Positions 1-11,672 are shown, numbered from the stretch's first letter. The stretch: 64,000 bases of DNA from Isoetes taiwanensis (GCA_021234155.1 JAJEKV010000343.1:233012-297011); one strand, 5' to 3'. Made by a program: numbers and translations. The notes: generated from the sequence alone by a model not told the origin.

Positions 1-320
1 TCCACTCCTATAATCTTCATCATGTATTTTAACCATTGGGACATCTTAAGTCCACTGACCCTATGCTTTACATTATACCATGCCTGCAGAATTTTAGGAA
101 TTAGGATTCATAAATTAAAAACAACCAGAAAATACAAAAGGAAAGTACTTACCATCTTAAGTGGCGAAACTATTGCTTGTTTAAATAACTAGTCCTCATC
201 AGCGGTTGTGTACGAATAGTGGCGAAAGAATTGTTTGAATCACAATCACGTCATCTTCATAAACACAGAGGCATCTGAAAGGACTCTTCCTAGTACCTAT
301 CCATGCTCACGTCATATTGT

Positions 321-2631
321 AGGCATCCTGAGCTTTCACTTAGATCTGCCTAGTGTATTGAGGTGCAAAGAGTAAAGGCCATTAACTCCACTAATTTAAT
401 AGGTTTTTACGCTGGCCCTAGAAAAGCTTTTGATGATTTAGATTTAGACCATGTAGAATATGGAATTGTGATGAAACGGGTGTGCAAGCAGGCAGCAGAT
501 GTGGGATGAGAATTGCGGCCAGAAAAGGGGATAGAAAAGTTACTGAAACAATCCCCAAGAATAGAGTGGTTAACTACCCTATGCTATGTAAGTGCTGCAG
601 GCCATACAATTCCCAATCTTTACATATTTAAAGGCAAGAAATTAAGGGATAGGAATCTTCTTGCTGGCTATGAACCTGGAGCTTGGATTACTAATGAGCT
701 TTTTGATGCATGACCGGATCACTTCAAGAAGAATGTGCCAGGAGGTATTAGTTTAGAAAGACCTCATTTATTGATTTGTGATGGCCATGGATCACACGTG
801 AACTTGAAAGTGATCCAACATGCCAAGGAAATGGGCTTGCACATATTCTGACTACCTCCACATACTTCTCATAAGCTCCAACCACTTGATGTTTCCTGTT
901 TTGGACCTATGAAGGGTGCATTTAAAGCTCTGAGACACAAATACATGGGACAGAATGATATGCATGAACCAAACGAGGAGGACATGGCAACATTGGTCTC
1001 TCAGTCTCTTAGACAATCATTAACTGCAGTGAACATCAAAGCAGGCTTTGCTGCCACAGGAATTTGGCCATGGAAAATGCTTGCTGTGCAACTAGCCCAG
1101 TCGCTGAGAGTATGATTGTTCAAGACAGTGAAGAAGAGGAAGAGGACGAAAATATGACAGTGGATGTTGAGCCTAAATGTCCAAGAATTTGCAGGTAAGA
1201 TTTTTTATTAAATCCATGCTTAAAATATTGTTACAAGTTGCTGATTTAGATTGTTCATGTGTATGCAGGTGAATTTGAAGATGCCAATCCCAATGGGCTT
1301 GCATGTGCTGATGCAAGTTTGTTTGCACTTGCTGTTGTTGCCACTAAAGTTGCAAATGTTGCTGGTCCAGTTCTTGCAGCTCCAAATCCAAGTTCAAATG
1401 TTGCTCCTGGGACAAAATTTGGTGCTGTCAATGTTGCCCCTTCCACTGTTATAATAGCCAATGGCCGTGCACCTTCCAGCATGCCAAAGGCAAGGAGGAG
1501 TAGATTGCCGATTGAGCTTGCAAATAGACTCATGGTGACATCAGATGAGATGTTAAGGGCTAGGGTAGATGAGCATAACAGAAAGGTAGAAGGCAACAAG
1601 ATAAGGTTAGAAAAGCAAGTTGTGAAGAAGTTAATTCAAGAAAAGAAAAGAAAAGAAAGGCTAAAGAGCTGCATGTGAAAGAAAGGATGGAGGCCAAGGC
1701 TTTGAAAGAGGCTGAGAAAATGGCAGAAGGGAATACCATACAAATAGAATAAGAGCTATTCTTTTCCATCAAGATGGGAAAAGGAAGCTAGGCATTGAGG
1801 AGATATTTGGTGTTGGTAGGCCTTTTACACGGGGTGTAATTGAAGCTAGGCAAAAGGCAAAAGCCAAAAGCTAGATTAATGTTGAAAAGAGGGTTAATTC
1901 CCAATGAAACTGCTGCTGCACTAGCTAATCCATCTTGTAAAACTGACATGCAATGTTCCTCTTGATTTTGCTGATAATAGACAAAATCTACAACCCTTGA
2001 CAGAAATTTGATGTGCCATTAGGGTCTAAGTGCAAACCATGGAAGTCATCTGCTGCAGCATCAAGGGCATCTACTACACCATTGAAGGACACATGCCCAA
2101 CCCATTTTGGATGAAGCATGTGCCAAGAAGGTTCTGCTGTGCACCATAATGGTTGGGCACCTCACCAAAGAGGGCGAGCAGGTCCCCAAAAAACTATCAC
2201 CATCTGGACCATGATATCACCATTAAGGTCAAAAACCTGCCTTGCTTTGGCTCCACTTTTCCTTATGAAGACAATAAAAAATTGGGAAAAAAAGTGATAT
2301 ATTGTTCATTAGCAATTGGAACAGCTATGCAGCCAAAAAAAATCTGTAATTTGCCTACTTTGGGCACTTGTTTGCAGATCTTGTCACTGGTAACCGTTCT
2401 TGGGCACTCTTCCTTAGTGGGAAATGGTACCACATGATAGTGAACTCTAATGGCGTACCTTTCACATAATAGGTCAGAGAGTAAACCGAAATAGCAGATG
2501 GCCCACATGATCGCTTAACCTTCAAATGGGACATATTTTAAGGTTGGGATCTAGAGATGGCCTAGCCTAAAGTGAAAGAGCCTTGTTCTTGAATATTTCC
2601 AACCAAAGGTCGTGCATCTAAGAGGGTCAAA
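321..2631 (+). mobile_element. Insertion carrying a pogo/Tc1-like (DDE_1) transposase relic
   Basis: Copy B has an uninterrupted join here (5889-5900, TATTGT then TCTGAAAGC). Copy A instead has about 2.3 kb between 320 and 2632. The extra DNA carries a degenerate DDE transposase reading frame on the plus strand. The limits come from the A/B comparison and are good to a few bases. I could not find convincing terminal inverted repeats or a TA target duplication, so a deletion from copy B is a weaker alternative. Confidence 0.65.
457..1880 (+). pseudogene. Degenerate pogo-like DDE transposase
   Basis: The family cuts and pastes DNA with a DDE/DDD catalytic triad. A frame near 465-490 reads W-N-C-D-E-T-G, the typical first-Asp block. 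A shifted frame at 513-713 carries VSAAGH and IFKGK. Next come LLICDGHGSH (second Asp, about 771-800) and LPPHTSHKLQPLDV (about 855-895), both hallmarks of pogo/jerky-type DDE_1 proteins. A lysine-rich coiled-coil tail follows at 1500-1680. Stops lie after 713 and at about 849, with further frame changes near 505 and 1090. A possible intron runs 1195-1268 (GTAAGA...TGCAG), but joining there does not restore the frame. The gene is dead. Confidence 0.75.
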
Positions 2632-3094
2632 CTGAAAGCCTCTCATTTTATTCTACAAACTCCTTTCCATTTTCTGCTCCTATCTCAAAATCTGCCACCT
2701 TCAGACCTTCCAAATCCTCCTGGCCTCTAATACTGAATTTGGATACACAGTAAAATAGCAGCCTCTTTTGCACAACGATGGAATGTTGTATTCCATGGTC
2801 GACATCAGATAAAAGGATATGTTTATTTGTAAATGAGATTTCATCTATTTCTTTCTATTTCTACAAACCCCTAGTGTCATCCTTGACCTTCTCATTGCAG
2901 CAACACATGCAAGCCTTGCCTACACGAACATAACACTATATTTAATATTAAACGAAAATTCTTCTACACCAGTTTCTGCAATCCTGCGCTCTTGCTGACG
3001 TCGAATCATGTCCAAATCTTCTAAACAAATCTTGAAGCCTACAAAGAAGAATGCCAGAATTATACAAAAAAGAAATTCAATTAACTATTACAAC

Positions 3095-3572
3095 TTACGT
3101 TTCGGACGGGAACATCGATCCATCTAGCTTCACAACCTGAAGCATGAACAACTCCAACATGTCTGCGAACTCTTTTAAATCCAGTTCCTCAACTTTCTTA
3201 TCAATAGCAATCTTTGAATGGACTTTCCAACTGTCAAACTGCCTCCTTGCCCCCTGAATTTTTGCCTCAGACTTGCGAATCCCTCTTCTACGAACTTCTT
3301 GCAGCAAATCATTAATGTAATTCCAAAAAAGGAACTGCTGGTTGTTTCTCAAAATTCTCCTTCTCGGTTTCATATAGGATAGACACACTTAGATGGCCAT
3401 TAGATTCTGCTTCTTCAAGATATTTGGTAACTGCCTCCTCACAAAACTGGTCTTCAAAACTAGCATCTTCATCTTGCAGGTTAGTTATATCACATAAAGT
3501 GGAAATTTCTGAACTGCCACTAGCTTGAAAATGCCTAAGAATCCTATGACCACATATAAGAACGAAAAACAA
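3095..3572 (-). pseudogene. Minus-strand gene relic, unrecognised (copy A)
   Basis: Two overlapping minus-strand frames (3572-3312, then 3388-3095) look like one coding region shifted once near 3320. The first is acidic (EEAVTKYLEEAES). The second has a basic, IQ-like stretch (RKSEAKIQGARRQ) and then a helical leucine-rich segment (LKEFADMLELFMLQVVKLDG). After GAAAC a GTAAGT donor follows near 3095, so this was probably an exon. The helical part vaguely recalls plant IQ/BAG-type proteins, but I would not assign it. The same relic sits at 6385-6770 in copy B. Confidence 0.45.
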
Positions 3573-4286
3573 ACATGCAGAAGCCTAAAATCTATAAAAG
3601 AACCCTAAATCTAACAAAAAACTTGCATGCAGACACTAACATCTAAAATAAGTGAAGCTTTATACCTTTTATGGTCAGAATGTTCCCTAAAAATTGTCTT
3701 CCCACGAATCTTCAGCAAAAAATACAATTAAGGATGGCTAATAACCCGGTTTGATCTGCCAGACAAAATAGAGTTAAAAAACTTACATGCAGACCTCAAA
3801 TAGAGTAAAAAACTTACATGCAGACCCTAACATCTAAAACAACTCGAGCTTTTTGGGCAACTCGATCTTCAAAATATTCCTTTGACAATCGTCTTCTCAC
3901 AAATTTTGGGCAAGATTCCACATCTAAAAACTCTGTTTGATCTGCCAGAAATACAAAACAAGAAGTTCATAACGAAACTTAGTGAACCACAATACAGTAA
4001 ATACTAAGCAGAGGTATAAACAGTAGAAACTCAGCAAAAAACTCGAAAAATCTTCACAAAACTTTCAAGATGCTGCAAATATGATGGCACCACCCAAAAA
4101 ATGCAAGCAAGATGCTTGCAGACCTCGAGCGCCTTCGGTGCTCTACAAAACATTATGGCAGGGGTTCGTCTTCGCGGCCGAAGAGGTAAGAAAAAATTAG
4201 GAAGAACAGAGTCCTTCTTTGGTTGCCACACAGGATGATGCGTAAGTGTCGTCCGCATAACATGAATGTTTTTTTACACGACATTC

Positions 4287-4795
4287 CTGTATACGGAAAG
4301 AATCCTTACCTTCAATTTTGCCGTCGCGTCCAACAGTGCCTTGACACATGTCGATGTTTCTTTTCTTGAAAACACAAATCTTCAGATCTCGTGGTGTTGC
4401 ATTGCTTTCTACGGCAGCATTTTTACGGTGCATTTTGTCTTTTTACTCCAAGATTTAGTCATGTTTCTCCCGCATTCCCAAACACTAAAATCCCACTTTA
4501 ATAAGTAAGATTCATGGAGGCCAGCTGGACCGGCCAGAAAACAGCCAAGCGGGCCTTTGGCATAACGGAAAGAAAACTTAGCTTCAATTCTGCGACCAAA
4601 TTCTGAGGTAGAATCAGTAAAATGCGAGGTAGAAACAACTGAATGCGGAGTAGAAATAACAGAACACAGGGTAAAAATCTGTGAAGAAAGAGCAGCACGC
4701 GATGCAAAAATTTGTGTTTTCTGACACGTGTCAAGGCACTGTTGGACGTGGTGGCAGAATTGAAGGTAAAGATTAAGGTAAGGATTCTTTCCGTA
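4287..4795. repeat. Long inverted repeat, copy A
   Basis: Arm 1 (about 4287-4487) and arm 2 (about 4612-4795) are imperfect reverse complements of about 200 bp around a spacer of about 120 bp. Both ends carry GGAAAGAATCCTTACC or its complement, and the arms contain runs of about 21 bp based on GTAGAAAYAACTGAATGCGG. Copy B has the same structure at 9486-10005. The arms are diverged, so it is an old fold-back structure. It encodes nothing convincing. Confidence 0.65.
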
Positions 4796-4852
4796 GACTA
4801 TTACTCGATTTATCAGTGTCATCATTGAGCACGGGCCATGCTAATCTTCTCC
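4790..4852 (-). pseudogene. U6 snRNA-like 3' fragment (copy A)
   Basis: Read on the minus strand, this starts with GAGAAGATTAGCATGGCCC, identical to the invariant core of U6 spliceosomal RNA. It continues with the U6-like GATGACAC and then AAATCGAG, close to the normal 3' end. The 5' half of U6 and a U6 promoter are absent and several bases differ from plant U6. It is therefore a truncated retro-copy or captured fragment, not a working gene. The 3' end runs straight into the inverted repeat at 4287-4795. Confidence 0.65.
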
Positions 4853-5090
4853 ATAAGGAGGACAAGATTAAAATTACGTAGTCTATAAAGAGAGACCTAT
4901 CTGAATTTCCATCCATTGATGTCAGATGATGTCCAATTCAGTGTTTTCTGCAGCAAAAACAAATAGTAGCAGGGTTGTCGATCTGAAGCAAGTATCGACT
5001 TATGACTTATGACTTATGACTTAAGGGTTTAATTAAATACTGGTGACATGTCATGGTATGCGTACGTATATCGTATAAATACCTGGAACG

Positions 5091-5339
5091 TCACAAGCAC
5101 TGATATAAAAGCTGATACTGGAGCGGACAATATCGAAGCAGATGTAGAAGATAAAGGATTGCCATGTGGAGCATCTGTGTTACTGTCAAAATGCCCTTTA
5201 TCGTACTTTTTGAGCTCTTCTTTATAAATTCAAACATTCTTCTTGCACCAGTTGCGTCAAACGGCTTTCCAGCTATCTCCATCGCAGCCTTCACCTGCAA
5301 CTCAAAAGTTTTATCATACCTAAAGAAATAAAGAAACAT
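5091..5339 (-). pseudogene. Minus-strand exon-like coding segment, unrecognised
   Basis: An open minus-strand stretch encodes YDKTFELQVKAAMEIAG followed by a basic helix (ARRMFEFIKKSSK). Upstream on the minus strand lies a pyrimidine-rich tract ending in TTTAG, a plausible acceptor. A TTGCAG/GTGAAG site lies inside. This segment belongs to copy B, upstream of the shared part; its partner in copy A would lie left of the window. It may be an exon of the same relic gene as 3095-3572, further upstream on the minus strand. No family is recognised. Confidence 0.35.
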
Positions 5340-6384
5340 TAGTACATGAATAACTACCTGTACAACAAATCAAATGACTACATAAGAAACAAATTACCTG
5401 TTCATGAACTACTTCTTGTAAAACAAATTAAATGACTACATAAAGAAACAAATGAAATGCCTTTATACTACGATGCCCTGTAACTTTCATGCCAATATTA
5501 ATGGATACGCCAGCTCACGACAACCTAGAAAATAGTGTTGTTTGTCCACTCTTTCTACTGAAAGCACCATCCACTCTTATAATCTTCATCGTGTATTTTA
5601 ACCATTGGGGCATCTTAAGTCCACTGACCCTATGCTTTACATTATACCATGCCTGCAGAATTTCAGAAATTAGGATTCAGAAATTAAAAACAACCAGAAA
5701 ATACAAAAGGAAAGTACTTACCGTCTTAAGTGGCGAAACTATTGCTTGTTTAAATAACTAGTCCTCATCAGCGGTTGTGTACGAATAGTGGCGAAAGAAA
5801 TGTTTGAATCACAATCACGTCATCTTCATAAACACGAAGAGGCATCTGAAAGGACTCTTCCTAGTACCTATCCATGCTCATGTCATATTGTTCTGAAAGC
5901 CTCTCATTTTATTCTACAAACTCCTTTCCATTTTCTGCTTCTATCTCAAAATTTGCTACCTTCAAACCTTCCAAATCCTCCTGGCACCTAATACTGAATT
6001 TGGATACACAGTAAAATAGCAGCCTCATTTGCACAACAATGGAATGTTGTATTCCATGGTCGACATCAGATAGAAGGGCCTGCTTATTTGCAAATGAGAT
6101 TTCATCTATTTCTTTCTGTTTTTACAAATCCCTAGTGTCATCTTTGACCTTCTTATTGCAGCAACAAATGCAAGCCTTGCCTACACGAACATAACACTAT
6201 ATTTAATATTAAACAAAAAATTTTCTACACCAGTTTCTGCAATCCTGTGCTCTTGCTGACGTCGAAACATGACTCCAAATCTTCTAAACAAATCTTGAAG
6301 CCTGCAAAGAAGAATGCCAGAATTATACAAAAAAGAATTTCAATTAAATATTACAACTTACGTTTCAGACGGGAACATCGATCC

Positions 6385-6770
6385 ATCTAGTGAAGCATGA
6401 ACAACTCCAACATGTCTGCGAACTCTTTTAAATCTAGTTCCTCAACTTTCTTATCAATAGCAATCTTTGAATGGACTCTCCAACTGTCAAACCGCCTCGT
6501 CGCCCGCTAAATTTTTGCCTCAGACTTGCGAATCCCTCTGCTACGAACTTCTTGCAGCAAATCATTAATGTAATTCCAGAAAAGGAACTGCTGATTGTTT
6601 CCCAAAATTCTCCTTCTCGGTTTCATATAGAACAAGCACACTTAGATGGCCATTAGATTCTGCTTTTTCAAGATATTTGGTAACTGCCTCCTCCAAAACT
6701 AGTCTTCAAAACTAGCATCTTCATCCTGCAAGTTAATTATATCACATAAAGTGGAAATTTTTGAACTGCC
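6385..6770 (-). pseudogene. Copy B version of the unrecognised minus-strand relic
   Basis: This matches 3095-3572 with extra damage. The stretch encoding LELFMLQVVKL has lost about 15 bp near 6392 and further indels break the frame. Its only value is as a divergence marker between copies A and B. Confidence 0.45.
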
Positions 6771-6859
6771 ACCAGCTTGAAAATGCCTAAGAACCCTAAG
6801 ATCACACATAAGAACAAAAAACAAACATGCAGAAGCCTAAAATCTATAAAAGAACCCTA

Positions 6860-8809
6860 CCCCTATTCATAAGACGGGAAGCAGGGATGACCACCACCTA
6901 CCGTATGATCATGGTCAGCCCGTTACTCGCAAAACTTCTAGCAGGTGTGCTGGAGAAGAAGTTAACGCAATGGGCGGAGGAAGCTAGAGTACGTGCAGTT
7001 GGCCAGACAGGTTTTCGCCCTGCCCACTCCACGAGTGATCATATTTTTACTCTCAGAATCCTTATAGAAGCTAGCTGCAATGCACGACGTGACTTGTATT
7101 GCTGTTTCGTAGATTTTAAGACGGCATATGATACGGTCCCTCGGGACCTGTCGTGGCAATGCTTGCAGGAGCTACATGTCCCACAGGGTTTGCAGAATGC
7201 CATCTACCGGCTCTATGACGGAATATATGCCACTTTGCCTGCGTCAGACCACCGGGTGAACAGCACCATAGGTGTTAAACAGGGATGCCCGTTATCTCCA
7301 ATGCTTTTTGGACTCTATATTGACAAGTTGGAGACCTGGATGCAAGAACATGGAGGTGGTGGCCCGCAGTTGCCAAAGGCATATACAGTAAAACAGTTGC
7401 TCTATATATGCAGACGATCTGGGCTTATTGTCCCATACAGCTAGGAGTATGCAGGAACATTTGGATGCTCTCAGTCAATTCTGTGACATAGCAAGAATGA
7501 CAGTCAACCAGCAGAAAACCAAGCTGTTGCCAATCCTGTCTGCGCAGCATGATATCCCAGACTTCTATTACAGAGGACAAAGGATGGAAGTTGTAAGGAC
7601 CTTTAAGTATATGGGAATCGATTTCTCTGCTAACATGCTATGGGATGACTGTGTAGAAAGAAGGGACAGCGCGGGATGGAAAACCCTGTATGCAATGCAG
7701 AATAGTTGTTACAGAATAGATCTCTGCGGTTGGGCACGCAAAGCACACCTGTTCTGAGCACTCGTGGAACCAGTATTGTTGTATGGGGTAGAGGTCTGGG
7801 GGGCAGCGGTTAGCAAGGATACTTGGGATAAGCTAGAGAGGGTACAGAAGGCTTTCCTAACATATAGCCTAGGCGTCAAGGACACGGTGCCTTATCCGAT
7901 TTTGCTGTATGAGACAGGCTTTTGGCCCCTGCAGCATTTTGCTATGTGCAGGCACCTTGCATATTTCCATAACATTGATAGAATGGATGCACAACGTCTT
8001 CCTCCCCGGGCTCTGTTATTGGCACAAGGGCCACAACGACTGAAGAGAGTGTGGCAGGAGCATTGTAGGGGATGGTTCGCAAGATGGTCCATAGACTATC
8101 AACACATTATGGATATGTCGGATATCGTGGAGCAGGAGCTGCGTTTGAATGAGCGCTTTGCTGCCTCTCTATGGGATGCGCCCACTCTTGCAAATCCCAA
8201 AACAAAACACTGCCACACGCAGGTTAATCCGTCGCTTGAACATGGCCCCCACCAGTACTTGAAGGCACACATTTCTACCAAGAAACGGAGAGCTATAGCT
8301 GCAATAAGGACAGGGTCCCACCATCTCAGAATTGAGACAGGCCGCTGGGGTACGGATGGAGGGCAGAGAATCCCCCGGCATGAGAGATTATGCCAGCGTT
8401 GTCACATGCAGATAGTAGAAGATGAACACCATGCTCTACAGGAATGCCCAGTATATGCACACATTCGAGCAGCTCATGCCGATCTCAGATGCTCTGAGAT
8501 TGCAATTCATCAACTGCTGGCTTCACTAATGGTTGCACGTCTTGCGTCCTACATTCTGCAAGTCTCCACCGTCAGGGAGTCCTTCACAGCACAGGGAATT
8601 TGAGCGCCCAGATAGGACCTCTGAACGCCTACTACAAGGGTTTTTCCTCCCACATGGGGGGGTTTTTTCATCCTAGTGGTAGAGTCACATTGTACAGGGT
8701 TTCTGTGGTTTTCTTTTTCGTTTGAAAATTTTTCGCTATATTGTATCACCGTCTCATAGGCCAGTTGGCCTCCATGGACATTAAAATATACTTCCTTCCT
8801 TCCTTCCTT
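6860..8809 (+). mobile_element. 5'-truncated non-LTR retrotransposon (LINE) with (TTCC)n tail
   Basis: Copy A reads AACCCTAAATCTAAC without interruption at 3601. In copy B the same sequence is split between 6859 and 8810. The inserted 1.95 kb starts inside a reverse transcriptase domain (5' truncation, typical of target-primed reverse transcription) and ends in a TTCC microsatellite tail (8791-8811). At most a 4-bp CCTA target duplication is visible. The 3' end carries CATAGGCCAGTTGGCCTCC, shared with the LINE ends near 53.4 and 55.4 kb. Confidence 0.88.
6863..8603 (+). pseudogene. LINE reverse transcriptase with C-terminal zinc finger (broken)
   Basis: Such proteins copy the LINE RNA at a nicked target. 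Visible reverse transcriptase motifs are GQTGFRPAHSTSDH, CCFVDFKTAYDTVPR (catalytic Asp block) and GVKQGCPLSPMLFGLYID. The catalytic YADD is encoded at about 7403-7420, but in a frame shifted from the upstream one, so an indel lies just before it. The thumb region continues at 7428-7757 and ends at an in-frame TGA (7755-7757). The same frame then runs 7758-8603 and ends with a zinc knuckle, CQRC...H...C (about 8390-8445). The endonuclease domain is missing. With one frameshift, one stop and 5' truncation the copy is inactive. Confidence 0.9.
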
Positions 8810-9485
8810 CCTAAATCTAACAACAAACTTGCATGCAGACACTAACATCTAAAATAAGTGAAGCTTTATACCTTCTATGGTCAGAATGTCCCCAAAAAAT
8901 CGTCTTCCCACGAATCTTCGACAAGAAATATAACTAAGAATGGCTAAGAACCAGGTTTGATCTGCCAGACAAAATAGAGTTAAAAAACTTACATGCAGAC
9001 TTGAAATAGAGTAAAAAACTTACATGCAGACCCTAACATCTAAAACAACTCGAGCTTTTTGGGCAACTCGATCTCCAAAATATTCCTTGACAATCGTCTT
9101 CTCACAAATTTTGGACAAGATTCCACGCCTAAAAACTCGTTTGATTTGCCAGAAACACAAAACAAGAAGTTTGTACGAAACTTAGTGAGCCACAATACAG
9201 TAAACACTAAGCAGAGGTATAAACAATCGAAACTCACTCGAAAAATCTTCATAAAACTTCCGAAATGCTGCAAATATGATGGTACCACCCAAAAAATGCA
9301 AGCAAGATGCTTGTAGACCTCGAGCGCCTTCAGTGCTCTACAAAAAATTATGACAGGGGTTCGTCTTCACGACCGAAGAGGTAAGAAAAAATTAGAAAGA
9401 ACAGAGTTCTTCTTTGGTTGCCACGCATGATGATGCGTAAGTGTCGTCCACGTAATAGGAATGTTTTTTTACATGGCATTCCTGT

Positions 9486-10005
9486 ATACGGAAAGAATCC
9501 TTACCTTCAATTCTGTCGTCGCATCCAATAGTGCCTTGACACATGTCGATGTTTCTTTTCTTGAAAACACAAATCTCTGCATCTCGCATGCCGCTGTTTC
9601 TACACAGATTTTTATCGTGCATTCTATTGTTTCTACTCCGCATTTAGCTATTTCTACCCCGCATTCCCGAACACTAAAATCCCACTTTAATAAGTAAGAT
9701 TCGTGGAGGCCAGCTTGACTGGCCAGAAAACAGCCTAAGCAGGCCTTTGGCATAACGGAAAGAAAACTTACCTTCAATTCTGCGACCAGATTCTGAGGTA
9801 GAATCAGTAGAATGCGGGGTAGAAACAACTGAATGCGGAGTAGAAATAACAAAACACAGGGTAAACATCTGTGTAGAAACACCGGCACGCGATGCAAAGA
9901 TTTGTCTTGTCAGGAAAAGAAACACTAACACGAGTACGTGTCAAGGCGACATTGGACGGGGCGACATAATTGAAGGTAAAGATTAAGGTAAAGATTCTTT
10001 CCGTA
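9486..10005. repeat. Long inverted repeat, copy B
   Basis: The arms are about 9486-9670 and 9795-10005, reverse complements sharing blocks such as CTGTGTAGAAACA and GAATGCGGAGTAGAAA. The spacer of about 120 bp is the same as in copy A. The outer end of the right arm joins the remaining 3' tip of the U6-like sequence (10012-10023). Confidence 0.65.
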
Positions 10006-10295
10006 GACTATTACTCGATTTATTAGTAATATTGTATTATGGCTTCTCAGCCGTTAGATAATAGCACATCTGGCAACATATCCCCTCTCCACAAGTCTAC
10101 AACGTCCAACGCAAGTCTTTTCTAGGTCAAACTGCCCCTTGTTGACCCGACTTTGAAGGGAGCATTATGAGAGCACAGACCATTGGGAAAAACAATATTT
10201 TTGCTTTAATACAGTATAGTATGAAAACAACATAACAGGCTACTGCATGACAACACTCCATGACCTAACAACATGAAGAACATTACACAATCACA

Positions 10296-10359
10296 TGAGC
10301 CTGGGGAATCGAACCCCAGATGAATCAAAAGCTCACGGCTTACCTGGACGACGGGCTCA
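10296..10359 (-). pseudogene. tRNA-Lys(UUU)-like sequence, possible SINE head
   Basis: On the minus strand a cloverleaf-like fold can be drawn. A 6-bp acceptor stem TGAGCC/GGCTCA encloses an anticodon arm GTGAG-CTTTTGA-TTCAT (anticodon TTT) and a strong T arm TGGGG-TTCGATT-CCCCA that matches a pol III box B. The D arm is poor, the acceptor stem is one pair short and the variable loop is one base. This is a tRNA-derived sequence, not a working tRNA. A second box-B-like copy without a full tRNA fold lies at about 10496-10516. Confidence 0.45.
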
Positions 10360-10384
10360 GATCATGTATAGGAGCCATCAAACA

Positions 10385-10428
10385 CATGCCATTGGCTGCC
10401 ATTCCAAGCTCCAGCTGTCAATGGCATG
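10385..10428. repeat. Perfect 10-bp-arm hairpin
   Basis: CATGCCATTG (10385-10394) and CAATGGCATG (10419-10428) are perfect reverse complements with a 24-bp loop. Confidence 0.6.
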
Positions 10429-10538
10429 CATTTGATGATCCTATGCGTGGTTTTCTTGAATGCCTGGAAGCCAACAAACACAATTTGTTAGTGAGCTTGG
10501 GGAATTGGACCCCAACGCAATGCCAATGCTCATCCGAG

Positions 10539-10575
10539 CATAAGGGAGATCCCACTAGAGGGGGTCTCCCTTATG
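10539..10575. repeat. Strong hairpin
   Basis: CATAAGGGAGATCCC and GGGGGTCTCCCTTATG form an 11-bp perfect stem extended past one mismatch, with a short loop. A second small stem, GGGGCCAAGCCCC, follows immediately (10579-10592). Confidence 0.6.
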
Positions 10576-11020
10576 CCCAGGGGCCAAGCCCCTCTAAAAG
10601 TTTGCAGATGTTAGTAACGAAGTGCAATCAACAAAGCATGAACAACACACAACATCAAGGAACAAAGCATTACATATTCATAGGCTTAGAAAATGTACAT
10701 GTGGCATGGGCGCCACGCACATGAAACTGCACAAACAAGAGCATTGCAAATAGGATGAACAACAATAAGGCCTAATTCATGGGTTCTCCAGATGCAGCCC
10801 GCTAGAATGCTCTTAATCCCACAAAAATTATAATGCATGCTTTTGATATAAATCTTTGACATGCTTTCCGTTTTCTTGCTAGAGCGTGCCCTTTCTGGCT
10901 ACTCTTCTGATACACACGATGATAGTCTGGTTAACAAAAAAGACACCTTTGTTATAAAAAAGCAAATCAACCTATAAAAGAGGCCGACCTCGACCAGATG
11001 GGGGAAGCGGAAACAACAGC

Positions 11021-11152
11021 GTTAATCTTGCATACCGACCTCCTGTGCAAGACTTAACGAACAACAGCGGAAACAACACGAGCAAATCCGGAATCCTTGA
11101 ACAGAACCGAAGAGTTAATCTTGCATACCGACCTCCTGTGCAAGACTTAACG
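11021..11152. repeat. Two identical 39-bp hairpin-forming direct repeats
   Basis: Copies at 11021-11059 and 11114-11152 are identical and start GTTAATCTTGCATACCG. Each copy is itself a hairpin, because GTTAATCTTGCA pairs with TGCAAGACTTAAC apart from one bulge. AGCGGAAACAACA is also repeated just before (about 11006 and 11066). Confidence 0.75.
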
Positions 11153-11672
11153 TCTTCTTGCTTTTATCCAGAGTTTGCAATCAGCTTCTTAATCGAACCC
11201 TTCTTAAGCTAGTCTTATTGCTGCTCAGCAAGCTAGCTACGGAGGTGCAGTGCAGAAGGATTTTCTGAAAGCCCAAGTGCTTCAGCTACAATATTGCCAC
11301 AACCCAATAATTGGGCAAACCCAGTGATTGCCCAGTGAGCCCAGCTAGGCGAAACAAAGAAATCCAAGAAAACAAAGACAAGCCAAAAACAATCTGGGCC
11401 AAAATTAGCATCAAAGCATCAAAGCTCACCTCTTCTGTGTCCAAGCAATTCGGACATAGACAATCCGGACCTACAGGGCCGAATTTGGCATCGGCCTACA
11501 CTGGCCGAATCAGAAATCGTCATCTGATTCTATTGGCATGGAACAGGGCAAACGCCCATGGGCAGCACCCAGCTTTACCCTTTCTGGTAGCCCGTCTCAT
11601 AGCAGACATGATCAACAAAGAAAAACAGAAAGCAAATCGATACCTGATGCAGCCGAATTAGCATCCGCCTGA

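Larger units (their letters stand above)
1..5014. repeat. Copy A of a segmental duplication upstream of PPR gene 1
   Basis: Bases 1-320 match 5571-5890. Bases 2632-4815 match 5890-6859 plus 8810-10023. Bases 4811-5014 match 12298-12515, the leader region of PPR gene 1. The homology is colinear with copy B, so this is one duplicated segment and not scattered repeats. Copy A contains one large extra segment (321-2631). It ends at a short GACTTAT tandem repeat (about 3.6 units, near 5009-5034), where similarity to the PPR leader stops. The left end lies outside the window. Confidence 0.85.

Noticed and set aside
333-2575. Possible terminal inverted repeats of the pogo-like insertion (CTTTCACTTAG near 336 against its complement near 2565)
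   Set aside because: Only about 10 bp match, they are not at the insertion borders found by comparing copies A and B, and no TA duplication is present.
3601-3607. AACCCTAAA as interstitial telomere repeat
   Set aside because: Only one unit is present, not a tandem run.
10296-10359. Functional tRNA-Lys gene
   Set aside because: The acceptor stem is 6 bp, the D arm does not pair and the variable loop is one base, so it is at most tRNA-derived.
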